NCBI GenBank assembly: GCA_021464415.1 | Contig: CM038464.1 | Coordinates: forward strand, 56,533,328 to 56,597,327 | DNA from: Lonicera japonica | Taxonomy: Eukaryota > Streptophyta > Magnoliopsida > Dipsacales > Caprifoliaceae | DNA length: 64,000 nt | Direction: 5' to 3' | Shown: one piece after another, positions 24,042-36,000 of the stretch | How positions within the stretch are numbered: position 1 is the first letter of the stretch | Layout: each line of letters starts with the position of its first letter | Translations under genes and position numbers: made by a program | Notes under the pieces: model-generated | The model's database searches: none | The model's input: only the letters and a program-made list of their open reading frames with translations | Told to the model about the DNA's origin: nothing

Positions 24042-25395
24042 AGATAATCTTTCGAAGACATAGGTCTCTAGTTCAGAAATGAATACAACAATGGTTCATA
24101 TCTTTAAAGAGGCCAACAGACAAACCGAAAAAATAGCCAAGATTAGTGAAATGCATAGCAAACATGTTTTTGAAAAAAAAAATTAGTTTGTTTTTTCTTT
24201 CCTCTTGTCAAAAAAAAAAAAAGGAAGAAAAAAAGAAAAAAGGGAACATAACAATAGGTCGAACCATGATCTATAATCCATAGAGCTGTAGCCGCTAGCA
24301 CACGCTAGGTGCGCAATGTGCACTTTGAGTGACTATTGTTGTGAGGAATCCACAGAGACGTTAGTGCGCATCCTAGCGCACTGTAGACATGTGAGGCGCA
24401 CTTGCTAAAGTTCTTCAATTGGAGGACAAAATAAAATGAGTCCATAGGCCACTGTTTATACCCCCCCAAAAAATAAAATATATGCCACTGTTTGCCTTTT
24501 TCTGGTAGAAACAGGTTAAAAGTGGAACTTTAAAGGGAACTTTTAAAAAAAATACTTTGAGCTATATTTATTAATTATTAATACTTACTCTCTAATTTAA
24601 ATTAATAGTCATATATATATTTTTAGAATATTATAAATTAATTGTCTTATTTTATTTTAGAAATATAATAAATGTTATATTTTTAACTATTAATTATGTT
24701 AAAATTTGTGACTTTTGAAAGATAAAAAATTAAAGTGAAATTATTAAATGAAAACAAAAAAAGTAACTTTTCTTGGACGGTAAAATTAGTGTTATTTTTG
24801 ATCAATTTGCAAGTTATATTTGTTTATCTGCCCTAAATTATGCAATTTTGAAAAACTACTAAAAACTTCTCTTATGAGAATTAAGAAGTGTATCAACAAA
24901 TTAATATTATGCATAAATGTGAATTTACTTTCAATATCGTTGTACCAAATTCGGCTATATGTGGCTGAGTGATAAAAAACGAATCTACAATGAATGTGTT
25001 TTTACTTCTTAACTTATTTGTATGTAGTGCAACACAAATTTTTCTTATCTCTACCGTAAATCAAGAATTATATTATTACTCATAACATTACACATCTTTC
25101 ATAAATCATAACTTTACCACATAATAAATTATAATGTACATAATTACTTAAAAAATAAAAGATAAAAAACATGTACTATCATTTAAACATGTTGGGCAAC
25201 AAGTTTAAGGGCAGATCTAGGATTTTAAATGAGGGGGAATTTTTTTTCATGTTACTAAAAGAATATAACAAGTTCCAACAAAATCTCAACATCAATATTT
25301 GATTACTCATAAACAAATCTTAATATCAAAGCTAGTAATTTTACCTAGGTTAAAGATTTTATTACTATATTATGTGAATTTCTTGAAAAAAAAAT
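24042..25395. other. Intergenic DNA
   Basis: No gene recognised. A less AT-rich patch at 24255-24410 contains repeated GCGCA/TGCGC words (CTAGCGCAC, GTGCGCA) without an open frame. Purine-rich A/G runs lie at 24205-24245. Confidence 0.3.
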
Positions 25396-25399
25396 TGCA

Positions 25400-25482
25400 A
25401 AATTACTAGTTACGGGATTTGAACCCTTTATTAAAAAATTAAATTACTTTTAACTTTAACTGCTAAACCAACCTACATTAAT
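25400..25482 (-). mobile_element. tRNA-derived SINE-like fragment with a good B box
   Basis: On the - strand, GGTTGGTTTAGCAGTTAAAG (A-box-like) is followed by AAGGGTTCAAATCCCGTAAC, an exact match to the pol III B-box consensus GGTTCRANNCC. The sequence between the boxes is AT-rich and does not fold as a tRNA. Confidence 0.5.
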
Positions 25483-25689
25483 AAATAATATATCTCGTAA
25501 AATTATATATATTTCAGTAACATTAATTGTATAAATAAATTAATATTAAAAATAAGTAAAAGAAATTCTAAAATTTCAGAAGGAGTGGCCTCTTCCCCGC
25601 ACCCTTTTAGGTTCGCTCCCCAAAAAAAATACATATATATAATGGTGAAGTTATATTCTAAAAATGTTTTTATAATTTAAAAATATCAT

Positions 25690-26046
25690 TTTCGTTGTCT
25701 CGTTGACCCGAGCAGCGGACGTCGAACGGCACTCGTAGCCCTTAAATTTCGTGTGGGGAGGCGCACTTTAGCCATAAGCCGCCGGGCCATCAGCCGGGTC
25801 GATCCACACACGTGTCAGTTGTGAACTCTTTTATGATTCGAGTCGGTTGTGAACTCCTTTTCATTTTCCCGTCTTCTGGCAAAGTAAGGACTACCAAAAT
25901 CCCTTTCTCTCTCCTCTGTAAACTGTGTATGTATGTATGTATCCATTAATGACCTCTGCAAACCCTAGATTCACTCCGCCGCCATCTTGACGAACAACGT
26001 AAAAACCTAAGGCTTTCTCTCTCTTTCCATGCTGCCTTCTCTACTT
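25690..26046 (+). promoter_or_regulatory. Promoter and first leader exon of the RKP gene
   Basis: The stretch from 25690 is much more GC-rich than its surroundings. It contains ACACGTGTC (25808-25816), a G-box/ABRE-like core, and AAACCCTAG (telo-box-like, about 25961). No clear TATA box is visible. The leader is CT-rich (CTCTCTCTCTTTCC). A GT donor at 26047 (CTACTT|GTAAGT) ends the first, non-coding exon. Transcription start was not determined. Confidence 0.55.
25949..25990 (+). CDS. Possible upstream open reading frame in the RKP leader
   Basis: ATG at 25949 opens 13 codons (MTSANPRFTPPPS) and stops at TGA 25988-25990, ahead of the splice donor at 26047. It counts only if transcription starts upstream of 25949. 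Its sequence is not known to be conserved. Confidence 0.35.
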   Translation: MTSANPRFTPPPS

Positions 26047-26820
26047 GTAAGTTACTACTTTGATTGTTACTTTTATTCAATTTGAATTTGAATTTGAATT
26101 AGAATTTGTATTTGTATGTTCCATTCAAACGTAGGTGAATTTTGGAATTGGCTTTCAGTTTATAAGTTTTTTAGCTTCTTGAGGTGGATTTGCTTACATT
26201 TTTTATTCATTAAGCTGTCAAAAATCTGAAATTATGCGTGAAATGAGAGCTTGTACCGGAAATTGATGATTGATCCAAAACATTTTAGGTTGATTTTAGT
26301 TTTGTTGCTTTATCCTTTGGTTTCTCAGCAAATGGAATATCCTAATTACTGTGGAGTATAAGGCTTACTCTTTCCCTTTATGCCTTCTATAGTTTATGTA
26401 CTTTGATACTTCTGTTCGATTTGAATTTTTATGTTCATTCAAACATACATGAATTTTGGAATTGGCCTTCAATTTATAAGTTTTTTGCAACTCGAAGTTG
26501 TTTTGTTCATGAGAAAACCAGGCAAAATAGAAACAATATAAAGTTTTGGTACTTCTAGTGAATTTGAATATGTATGTTCTCAATTTTGTAAGTTTTTGCC
26601 ACTAGATGTTTTGCTTACATTTTTTTAATTGCAAGTTGTTTGGTTTACGAGAAGGTTGGGAAAAATTGAAGCAATCTAAAAATTTGAAACTTTTTATATT
26701 GCTGGTGCTACTGTTTCCTCTTCATGAAATGAAAACTTGTACCAGAAATTAATTGATCCAAAACATTTTAGGAAGTTTAGGTTGATTACAATTTTTGTTG
26801 CTTTCTCCTTTGGTTTCCAG
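26047..26820 (+). repeat. RKP leader intron with internally duplicated segments
   Basis: The intron runs from GTAAGT at 26047 to TTTCCAG at 26814-26820. Two blocks, 26278-26364 and 26760-26858, are near-copies: both hold AAACATTTTAGG, TTGTTGCTTT, CTTTGGTTTC, an AG splice-acceptor-like site, and AATATCCTAATTACTGTGGAGT. A third block, GAATTTTGGAATTGGC plus TTTATAAGTTTTTT, occurs near 26134 and 26451. The second copy of the acceptor is the one assumed in use. Confidence 0.65.
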
Positions 26821-27046
26821 CATCCAGATAGAATATCCTAATTACTGTGGAGTTTATTGTCTGAAATTGGCAATTTTGTGGCCAGGAGGGTGGTTGATTG
26901 CTAGGGTTTTGGAATCATGGTTTAATCGGTCGGTACGCATATATACTCTCTCTCGAAACTGGAGTTTTTTTCGTACTTAAAGTGAGCAAGTTTATTCATT
27001 GTGAGGTACTGTGCAAATTGGGTGATAATACTTTCTGCCTCTACGA

Positions 27047-30000
27047 ATGGCTGAAGATGGCCTACGGATTGGCGGGCTTTCTTCTGGTTTGGCTGTGGTA
27101 TTGAGTGGTGAAGATAGGAAGGGGAGTTCTCAGAAAAACCGTCTTATCTCGTATTGTGATGATTTTGGTGACCAATCAGTGGAGCGGACACTCGAACACA
27201 TATTTGATCTTCCTTGCAAAACGATTAATCCGCTGACCCGCCCTATTGATACCAGCGACGTACGTAATATAATAAAGAATGACTTCTTGAAGTATCATGA
27301 TAATTTGAAGACTGTTGTAGAACATAGGGATGGGGTTTCTACTATCCGTGATGGATGTGGACTTCACACTGTTACAATTGAAGAGTCGAGCATATGCGGT
27401 GATATTCGAATTGTCAAGCCGCCATTACTTGTGGAGAGCCAGGCTATATTTACTAGTGCAAGAGCCAATGCTTGTGTTTGGAAAGGAAAATGGATGTACG
27501 AAGTAATTCTTGAAACTTCTGGTATACAACAACTTGGATGGGCAACCCTTTCATGCCCTTTTACTGACCATAAAGGTGTAGGGGATGCCGATGACTCTTA
27601 TGCGTATGATGGGAAAAGGGTCAGTAAATGGAATAAGGAAGCTGAGGCTTATGGTCAATCGTGGGTTGTTGGTGATGTAATTGGATGCTGCATAGATTTG
27701 GATCGCGATGAGATCTTATTTTATAGGAACGGTGTCTCACTTGGGGTGGCATTTGATGGAATTCGCAAGATGGTCCCTGGACTGGGGTATTACCCTGCAA
27801 TTTCCCTTTCTCAAGGCGAACGTTGTGAATTAAATTTTGGGGCCTGTCCCTTTAGATATCCCATTGAAGGCTTCCTTCCGATTCAGGCTCCACCATCAAC
27901 GATTCCCCTTGCTACTCATTTGCTGAATTGCCTTTCACGACTGTTGGAGATGCAATGCATGGAGAGGGCAGATTTCAATTGCGTTGAGAAATTGAGAAGA
28001 TTAAAGAGGTTTGTGCCATTTGGAGAACTGTTTCACCCTGTCTCTCGTGGGATATGTGAAGAGCTATTCTCTGCAATTGAAGCAAAAGACTTGACTGTAG
28101 AGTATATAGCACGGGGTCCAGTTTTATCGTTCATAATGGAAATTTTCAGATCACACGCACCACACGACTATACAAGTTTGGATAGAATACTTGATATCTT
28201 GCTAGAATTCGAAGGCTCACATGTGATGTTTGAACACATCTTAAATGATCTTTCTTCTTGTTGTAAAACAGCATCATTAGTTCTAACGGAGTGCCCGTAT
28301 ACAGGATCATATCCCTATCTTGCGTTAGCTTGTCACATACTAAGACGTGAAGACATGATGATTCTTTTGTGGAAATTGTCAGATTTTGATTTCTTGTTTG
28401 AAGGGTTCTTATCCCGTAAAAGTCCCAACACACAGGATCTTCAGTGTATGATGCCTTCTGTTTGGTGGCCCGGTTCATGTGAGGACATGTCCTATGAAAC
28501 TGGCATGACGTTGACCACTACAGCCTTATCTGAAGCAGTCAGTAAGGTATGCCCTTGCTCTTAGCTGGAGATAATCTTCTATTAACCATGATAAAGATTT
28601 GGCGGTTGGCACCTTTAGTTACCAAAATGTCCTTCATGTTTAGAAAAAAATATTTGAATTGGGATTTGAGCCCACGGCCTCAAATATGAAGAACACATAT
28701 TAACAACACTATCACTTTAGTTTGTGTCAAAATCTACATAATATTAGGAATTACCATTTATAATAGTATTGCACATGCATCGATTGTGCCACCGGTTCCA
28801 TTAATATATATTTAAAGTTCACTTGTTTCAGTATTTTAGAACAAGTTACATGAAAAACACATCAGCTCAACTGAAATTCCTAAAATAGACAGGATAATTT
28901 AATTTTCAATATTAATTCCTTTTCGTGACAAGTTCCATCCCTCAAATCATAACCAAAGAAACCTGTTTGATCATGGTTTTTCATGTAGGGACCCAATTGG
29001 AGAAAGGGCAGTATAGTGGTTGAATAAATAAGTGCTCGCTTCTGCAATTTATAACACATTTGTGGGTATAATTGTATAAATGTATAATGCTGTGCTTAGT
29101 TTCATAGACATCTATAAAGTAAAGGTCATGGGTGAATAAGTAAATAAGTACCCACTTCTGTAATACCCAACACCTCTGTGGATGTAATAATCTGCTAGTT
29201 TCATTGTGAAAATAAAGACTGAAGGTTTTAGGTTTAGCGGGACTAGGATGAATACGGAGGGATTATATTTCATCAAAACTTGGGAACAATAGTGGGTAGT
29301 GTGAAAATTGGTTGGCACTGGATACCCAAAATTTCAATAGGTCACTGACTATACTCGGGAAGTGGAGTGAATGAACAAATAAGTGCTCCTTTCTCCAAAT
29401 TGTATTACATGCCCACAGATTATCATTGTCTTCAGTTTTTATGTCAAAGTCTCTATTATAGAGAGTTATCAACTTTAGGAGGCAGGAGATTTGTGTAGCC
29501 CATGACTATAATATCTGTCTATGGATTCAGGGTAGACACCACTAAGTTTGTTGATTAAACCTAAATCATCAGTATTCAGCAAGCAATATATACACTTGCT
29601 TATGAACCCTAAGTACATTGCTGAGCTGGCTTTTTAATAATTATTTTATTGTTTCAGTTGATCCATCTTTGATAGATGCGCAGGTACTCTTTATGGGAAA
29701 TCTCAAATCAAGGTAACACAAGTTGAAGACTTTCTAATGGTCATTATGCTATATAAAAAAAGATAAAGAGTAATTTAGCATGCAATAGACATCTAATTGC
29801 CTTCGGTAAAAGATTACCTTCATAATTCTGCCTTGATTCCTTCAACTAACCCCCCAAACTAACAAGATATACAAAATTATCGATATCTATGAGGGTTTTT
29901 TATTTTTATTTCTTAAGTATGCACAAGGTTTCTACTCTGCTGAATAACATTCTTACATTTGTGAACTACTAGTAAAGATCATTTTATGTGCCAAATGTAC

Positions 30001-33000
30001 GAAACTTCAACAAACAATCATGGAGTCCACATTTTGGATGATTCTTGTTGAAGCTAAATCATATGCTTTCATTAGTAGATTAACCTTTTGTTCTTCGTGT
30101 TTATCCACAATCAATAACCACCCATTGGTCCCATTCCATTTGCAGATTGAGGAGAAGCATAGAGACCTCTGTCGCTTAGTCATACAGTTCATACCACCCA
30201 CAACACATCCACAGCTACCTGGTTCAGTGTTTAGGACATTCCTGGAAAATCTCCTCCTTAAAAACAGGGGAGCAGAACGTAATTTGCCACCTCCTGGAGT
30301 ATCAAGCAACTCCGTTCTCGTTTCCTTGTTCACAGTCATACTTCATTTTTTATCGGAAGGGTTCGCTATGGATGGCATCAATGGCTGGATGAAGGGCTGT
30401 AAAACTAACCCCAGACCCGATGTTGGTTTTCTTCACAAAGGCGGCCAACAAAGTTTCCCTCTTGCCTTGTTTCTCAAAAATGACCCTCAACGAGTTGACA
30501 TATCTAGGCTTGGCGGATCATATAATCATCTAGCAAAATCTCATCCGTTAAATGCTGACCAAGTGGAAGAAGTAATTCGATGGGAGGAAGGATGTGTGGA
30601 CAATGAAGAAACTAGAGTAACACATTTAAGTCGGCAAAAGCCATGTTGTTGTTCAAGTTACGATATTGATTTTGCGAGAGGCTCGAAGAATTATATTAAA
30701 TATATGGCAAAGGGTTCTCGGGGACATTGTAGCTCTATTCCAGAGAGATCTGCTCATGTAGCAACAGAATGTAGTTCTGGAAGTTTGAATGATGAGATAG
30801 TTGATAAACCCAGCACAAGTGACCAGTCTGATTCCGAGTTTGATTATCGGCCAGTGCAGCAGGTGAGGATAGTTCCGAGGGACAATAGCATTTCTTCAGC
30901 AACTTTAGATGAAGAGGAACTTCTAGATGCTATGCTTTTGTTATATCATTTGGGTCTTGCACCAAACTTTAAGCAGGTGAGAATTGAGATCTATTTTTCT
31001 AATTCACCTCTCTTCCTTTCTCTTGGATTTACACTTCTGTTTATTCTTTTAAGTTTCTAATTTTCATTAATGTGAATATAATTCATAAGATATATCAATA
31101 AGGAGAACGGCGAATAGCATTGTAGCACAATGGTGGTGCTGGCCGGCATAAGGGGAAGGGCAGGAGGGGTTAAGGTTCAAGTCTCATTGTTGTAAATCAA
31201 TATTTGTTAAGACAATAGGGAAAATAGAAGGTGCCCTGCATTTGTCATTTTACAAATCTATCAATTGGAAAATGTCTTAGTAAGATATTTCCAACTATAG
31301 AGTAGTGCACTGCTTAAATATATTACAATGGATAAATTTAACAAAAGACTTTTCTGATGGTGTCTTAATAAGATATTTGCAACTAACATGTGTGTATATG
31401 TATATGTGTACTAGTTGTATATATATCCAAAAGGTAAAGCTTATTTACAAGTTACAAATATCAAGTACAGAGGCTGCCGAGAAACGATGGAGCCTTGGCG
31501 GATTATTTTTTATAGGCCCCCTTTGCACCAAAATTAATTAGATGATAACCTGCCTTGTTTTAGTATTAAAAAGTTCTTTTGATGTGCTAATGTGTAATAT
31601 CACACTATTGTGTAACTTCAAATTTACAAACAAGATTTATGGTTCAGCACTTCATAAAAAGAACCATGTGACTTGTAATTTTGGATAGAGAATGCAATAT
31701 ATGAACTTGCAGTATATATTTTTTTATTGTTCGCCAATTCCTTTAAACAAAAAAATGTGCGTTCAAGATTTTTATCTTGAACCAAAAATTATAATCATAC
31801 ATGTTTATATTACTATGATTATGGGTCCCCACCTTGCTCAGGACCCTAAGTGGCCGCCTAACTTGCTATATTGTAGGGCTAACTCTTATCAGGTATATAT
31901 GATCAGGCCTGCTGGTGATATTATACTTTATACATGATCAGCTCATTTGTGGTTGACATTGTTGTATAAAGAGTATATGATATACTTCATATTTGCATTG
32001 TAGGCATCATCTTACATGTCTCACCAGTCACAATCAATATCCCTCCTCGAAGAAACCGATGCACAAATAAGAGAGAGAGCTACAGGAGAGCAATTAAAAC
32101 GCTTGAAGGAAGCTCGTAGCGTTTATCGAGAAGAAGTTATGGACTGTGTTAGGCATTGTGCTTGGTAAGATGTCTGTCTAAAAATTTCGTTTTGTTCTAT
32201 GTTTGCTTTTCTTTTTTTAGAGAAAAAAAAATTCTTTGGTTGGTGTAATATCGTACTTGTTTCAACATATTGTTTGAAATGCTTATCCTTGTTATGGTGT
32301 TTATCATACTTTGACTCCTTCCTTATTTGTCTTGCTCTTATATGCTATCTACCTCAGCTGGTACTGCCCTCTTAGCTACTGTTCATAGTAATATGGCAGA
32401 CACAAGTTCTTAATGTCAACGGCCAAGATTTGTTGTTATTAGGGTTTTATAGTATAGTGCTCATAATCACATCTCTTAAGGATTGGAGATCTATAGATAT
32501 TTGAGTTTGTTAAGTGATTGTTTTCTAATATTAGATTAACTAATTTTGGCATGTGTAATCAATATAGAATAATATTTAACCTGACAATAGGATTTATAAA
32601 TTGTGGATCATACACAATATTATTGAAGTGTGTAAAGAGATTCTTATTCTTGCACCTAGTGTAAGCTGAACCTGGCATATATACATGCATGTATTTATCT
32701 TTCCTATAAAATAAAATATCAATTCTTAGAGCTTCTTTAAAACTTTGTTAAGGTGCTCAAACCTTAAACCTAATCCAATGTTCTAAAAATCGTGAATCGG
32801 AAATTGATCGGCAAGGTGGGGAGTGGGGATTTTTCATTTTATCGGGGATAAATCTGAAAAAATGGGATATGCACTGTTCACCATATAAATAATATTTTAA
32901 ATAATATATTATATAACAATATGCTAAATAAAACATACTAGTAGCCAAATGGACATTAATAGATTAATAGAAACAAAGTACATGCAATATTATGCAATCT

Positions 33001-36000
33001 CAAAAGTAGAAATAGAGAGTAGAGAGTACTAAGTAGTAAAACATAAAGCATGTCAAAAGTCAAAAGACTCAAAACTCAAAAGTAATAAAAATATAAAATA
33101 GTAGGCAATCAACTAAAGCTCATATTCTTCTTCTCCATATCCATCATTCACCCTCTCTCCATCGGACTCAAATTCATATTCTTCATTCCCGTCATCTTCC
33201 GACTCTTCTTCCGATGCAAAGTCGTCTTCATGAAGTTCTCGTACAACAGGGACATGTATAGGTACTTCGGCATTTGCTGCATTTCTAGCACTTCTTCTCA
33301 TTTGTAGGACATCATCCGCTCCATTTGCTTCTCCAACTTGTTCCCAAGTTCTCGTACAACAGGGACGAGTTGCCATCAATTTATGCAAGGCCATGAATTT
33401 TAAGGCAAAGCATAAATGCATCTAATTAAAAAAAAAGCCTTGGAGCAAAATTAAGCAAACACTTAAAGAGAAGTTTTATAACCATAATCAAAGCAATTCA
33501 TTGATTAACTATTACCTTATGCTTATTGTGTGAAAACAGAGCAGCAGAGAGAGGAGCTGCAGCAGTGAGGCGTCGAGAGCAGTAGAGAGAGGAAGGGGAA
33601 AGAGGCGAGGTCGAGTGAAGGAGAAACGAAAGGAAAGAGAGGTGAGGTCGAGTGAAGGCTCTGAAAGGAAAGAGAGGCGAGGTCGTAACTAGTGTTTGGT
33701 TAAGAAAAAAAACGACGTTGTTTTAGTATGGTAATTTTTTTAAAAAAAATCAATTTATCGCCGATTATCGTTTATCGCGATAAATTGTCGATAAAATCCG
33801 ATTTTTTGCCGATTTTTTCCCTGGCCGATTATTTCAGCCGATCATGCATAATCGTATCAGGGCATAGCCGATCACCGAAAATCGGCCTAAATCGCCGATT
33901 TTTAGAACACTGACCTATTCTAATGCCAATTCGTATCTTAGTAACTCATGACCACTTACTTGACTTAATATGTTAAGGAGCTCAAACCTTAAACCTCCAG
34001 AGGTCCTGTAGCATGAACCTAATTTTTTTTGGGAACAACATACCATACATCTGCAGGAGTTATTTCATGTTTGAAATTGAATTAACGGGGTAAAAGAATG
34101 GACAAAAATACCAAGCTTTTTCATGGAATAGCAAGTGGGAAAAGTCACTAAAATGATGGATTAATTGGAAAGGGAGGATGAGAGTGTAACACTGTGAGGA
34201 CAAAATTGTAGAAGAGTTGATAGATTTTTTAAAAACCTTTGCACTAAAAGTGGAGACCATTGTCATGGGGTGGTGGAGATTGAATGGAGTCCAAATGAGG
34301 AAATAAAAAAGCTTGGCTTGAAATAAGGGGAAATAAAATCAGCCTTATGGGAATGTTAAGGAAATAAGACCTCGGGTTTGGATGGATTCATAATATACTT
34401 ATCCAGAGAGAGTGGGGAAACCGTCAAGGAGGACAGTTTTAAGGTTTTTAGGGATTTTTTTTTAAAGTGTGGTGAATCCAGGGAGTACTGAGAGATATAT
34501 CTGCTTGACACCCAAAAGTGCGTGTTCTTTGAAACTAAAAGACTACATACCAATTAGCTTAATAACTTGTTTGCACAATTGTTTGGCTGAAGTCCTTTGG
34601 TTAGGAGAGATCCAAATGGAGTTGATGTTGTTATGGATATATCCTTTAGAGCAAGGATCCTTTTTCCATAATGATGAGCGAGCGATGTACTCAATCATAC
34701 AGGTGGGATTCAAATGTGGTGGTTTAAGGATTTCTTAGGAGCTCATAAATTCATTTCCCAAGGTTTAACTTCATTCCATCTTTGACTCACTTTGTGGTGG
34801 GGGCGGAGAGAATTCGTTTTTGGGAAGACATCGGGGTGGGGGAGGTCTTTCTGGATTCTTATTTTGAATCTTTTTCCGGCCTTTTCTATTTTCAATTAAA
34901 TCCATGTTATCTGGAATCCAGTGTGCAGTGCGCAGTTACTTGTGGAACGGTCCTTGTTGAAGAAATCTGAATGGTAAAGGAATCAATGTGTTTGTTTAGC
35001 GAAGAACTCTACCTATACAATCTGGTTTTTGTTTGGCATTAGTCAGGTGTTATCTTCTTTTCTGGTTTCCTTTTGATGTAGCTAGATCTTTAATGCCTCT
35101 GTTATCTTTTTTCCCCTCTCGTTTTTTTCATCCTTGTACTCTGGTTTACGGTTGGTTCACCGATCTCTTATGTACTTTTTACTTTCTTATAAACTTATTC
35201 TCGGTTCCTTATTTTTGTTTGGTTTCTTTGGTACAATAAGCAAGCACGCATACCACTCCATCATTAGGGAAAATGTTACTAGTAACATATTTAATATCAT
35301 GAAAAGTCAGTGCTTGCTCCGGCATATGAAGTGCTGTCACACTTGTTTTTTTAGTTTTAACCCTACCATCTTCTCTTTTGCTCAAAAATTATAAAGATGT
35401 ATGTAAATGAAAAGACAAACATTTGCCAACGCAATGGTCCCTTACAATTGAGCCACTGCTTATTTTCTCATTTTAGTTCACCTATTTTCAGGTGTCCCTT
35501 CTACCATTCTATTCACACGCCAAAAGAACTTGGACTTGATATACAACTCTATTATAGATATTGTATTGAATATTTCAGGAATTACGACTTGCACATGCAT
35601 GCATGTGTGCACAAACAATATTAATATAATGTGTTTGTGTATATTAATAAGAAGATTCTATATGTAATATATATACAAATATATATGGACTATGGTTGAG
35701 ACCTCTGTCTTCTCTCCACTTTTTCTTTGTTGGGAACATAAAAGTGCAATTATTACTGATAATAGGTCAAAAAGTAATGATTGATTTTGGAGATTATGTT
35801 TTGAAATGTTCCATCGCAGTCGTGGTTAAGAGGAGTTATTGAGATTCTAGTACTGTGATCTGAATACATGGATCCAGAAAGGAAAAAAAAGAAAAGAAAA
35901 ACTCCAATGTTCTGTCGAATGGAAACATATTGCATATTTGTGCGGCTATTGTAAACTTATATTAAATTAAGATTCATTACTAACTTTTGAGAGAAAATTA

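Noticed and set aside
25400..25482. Possible tRNA gene on the - strand
   Set aside because: The B box is good, but no acceptor stem or cloverleaf can be formed, so it is listed as a SINE-like fragment.
29640..29720. A possible extra RKP exon in intron 1 (after TTGTTTCAG)
   Set aside because: The reading does not fit the RKP protein, whose sequence continues directly from 28546 to 30146.
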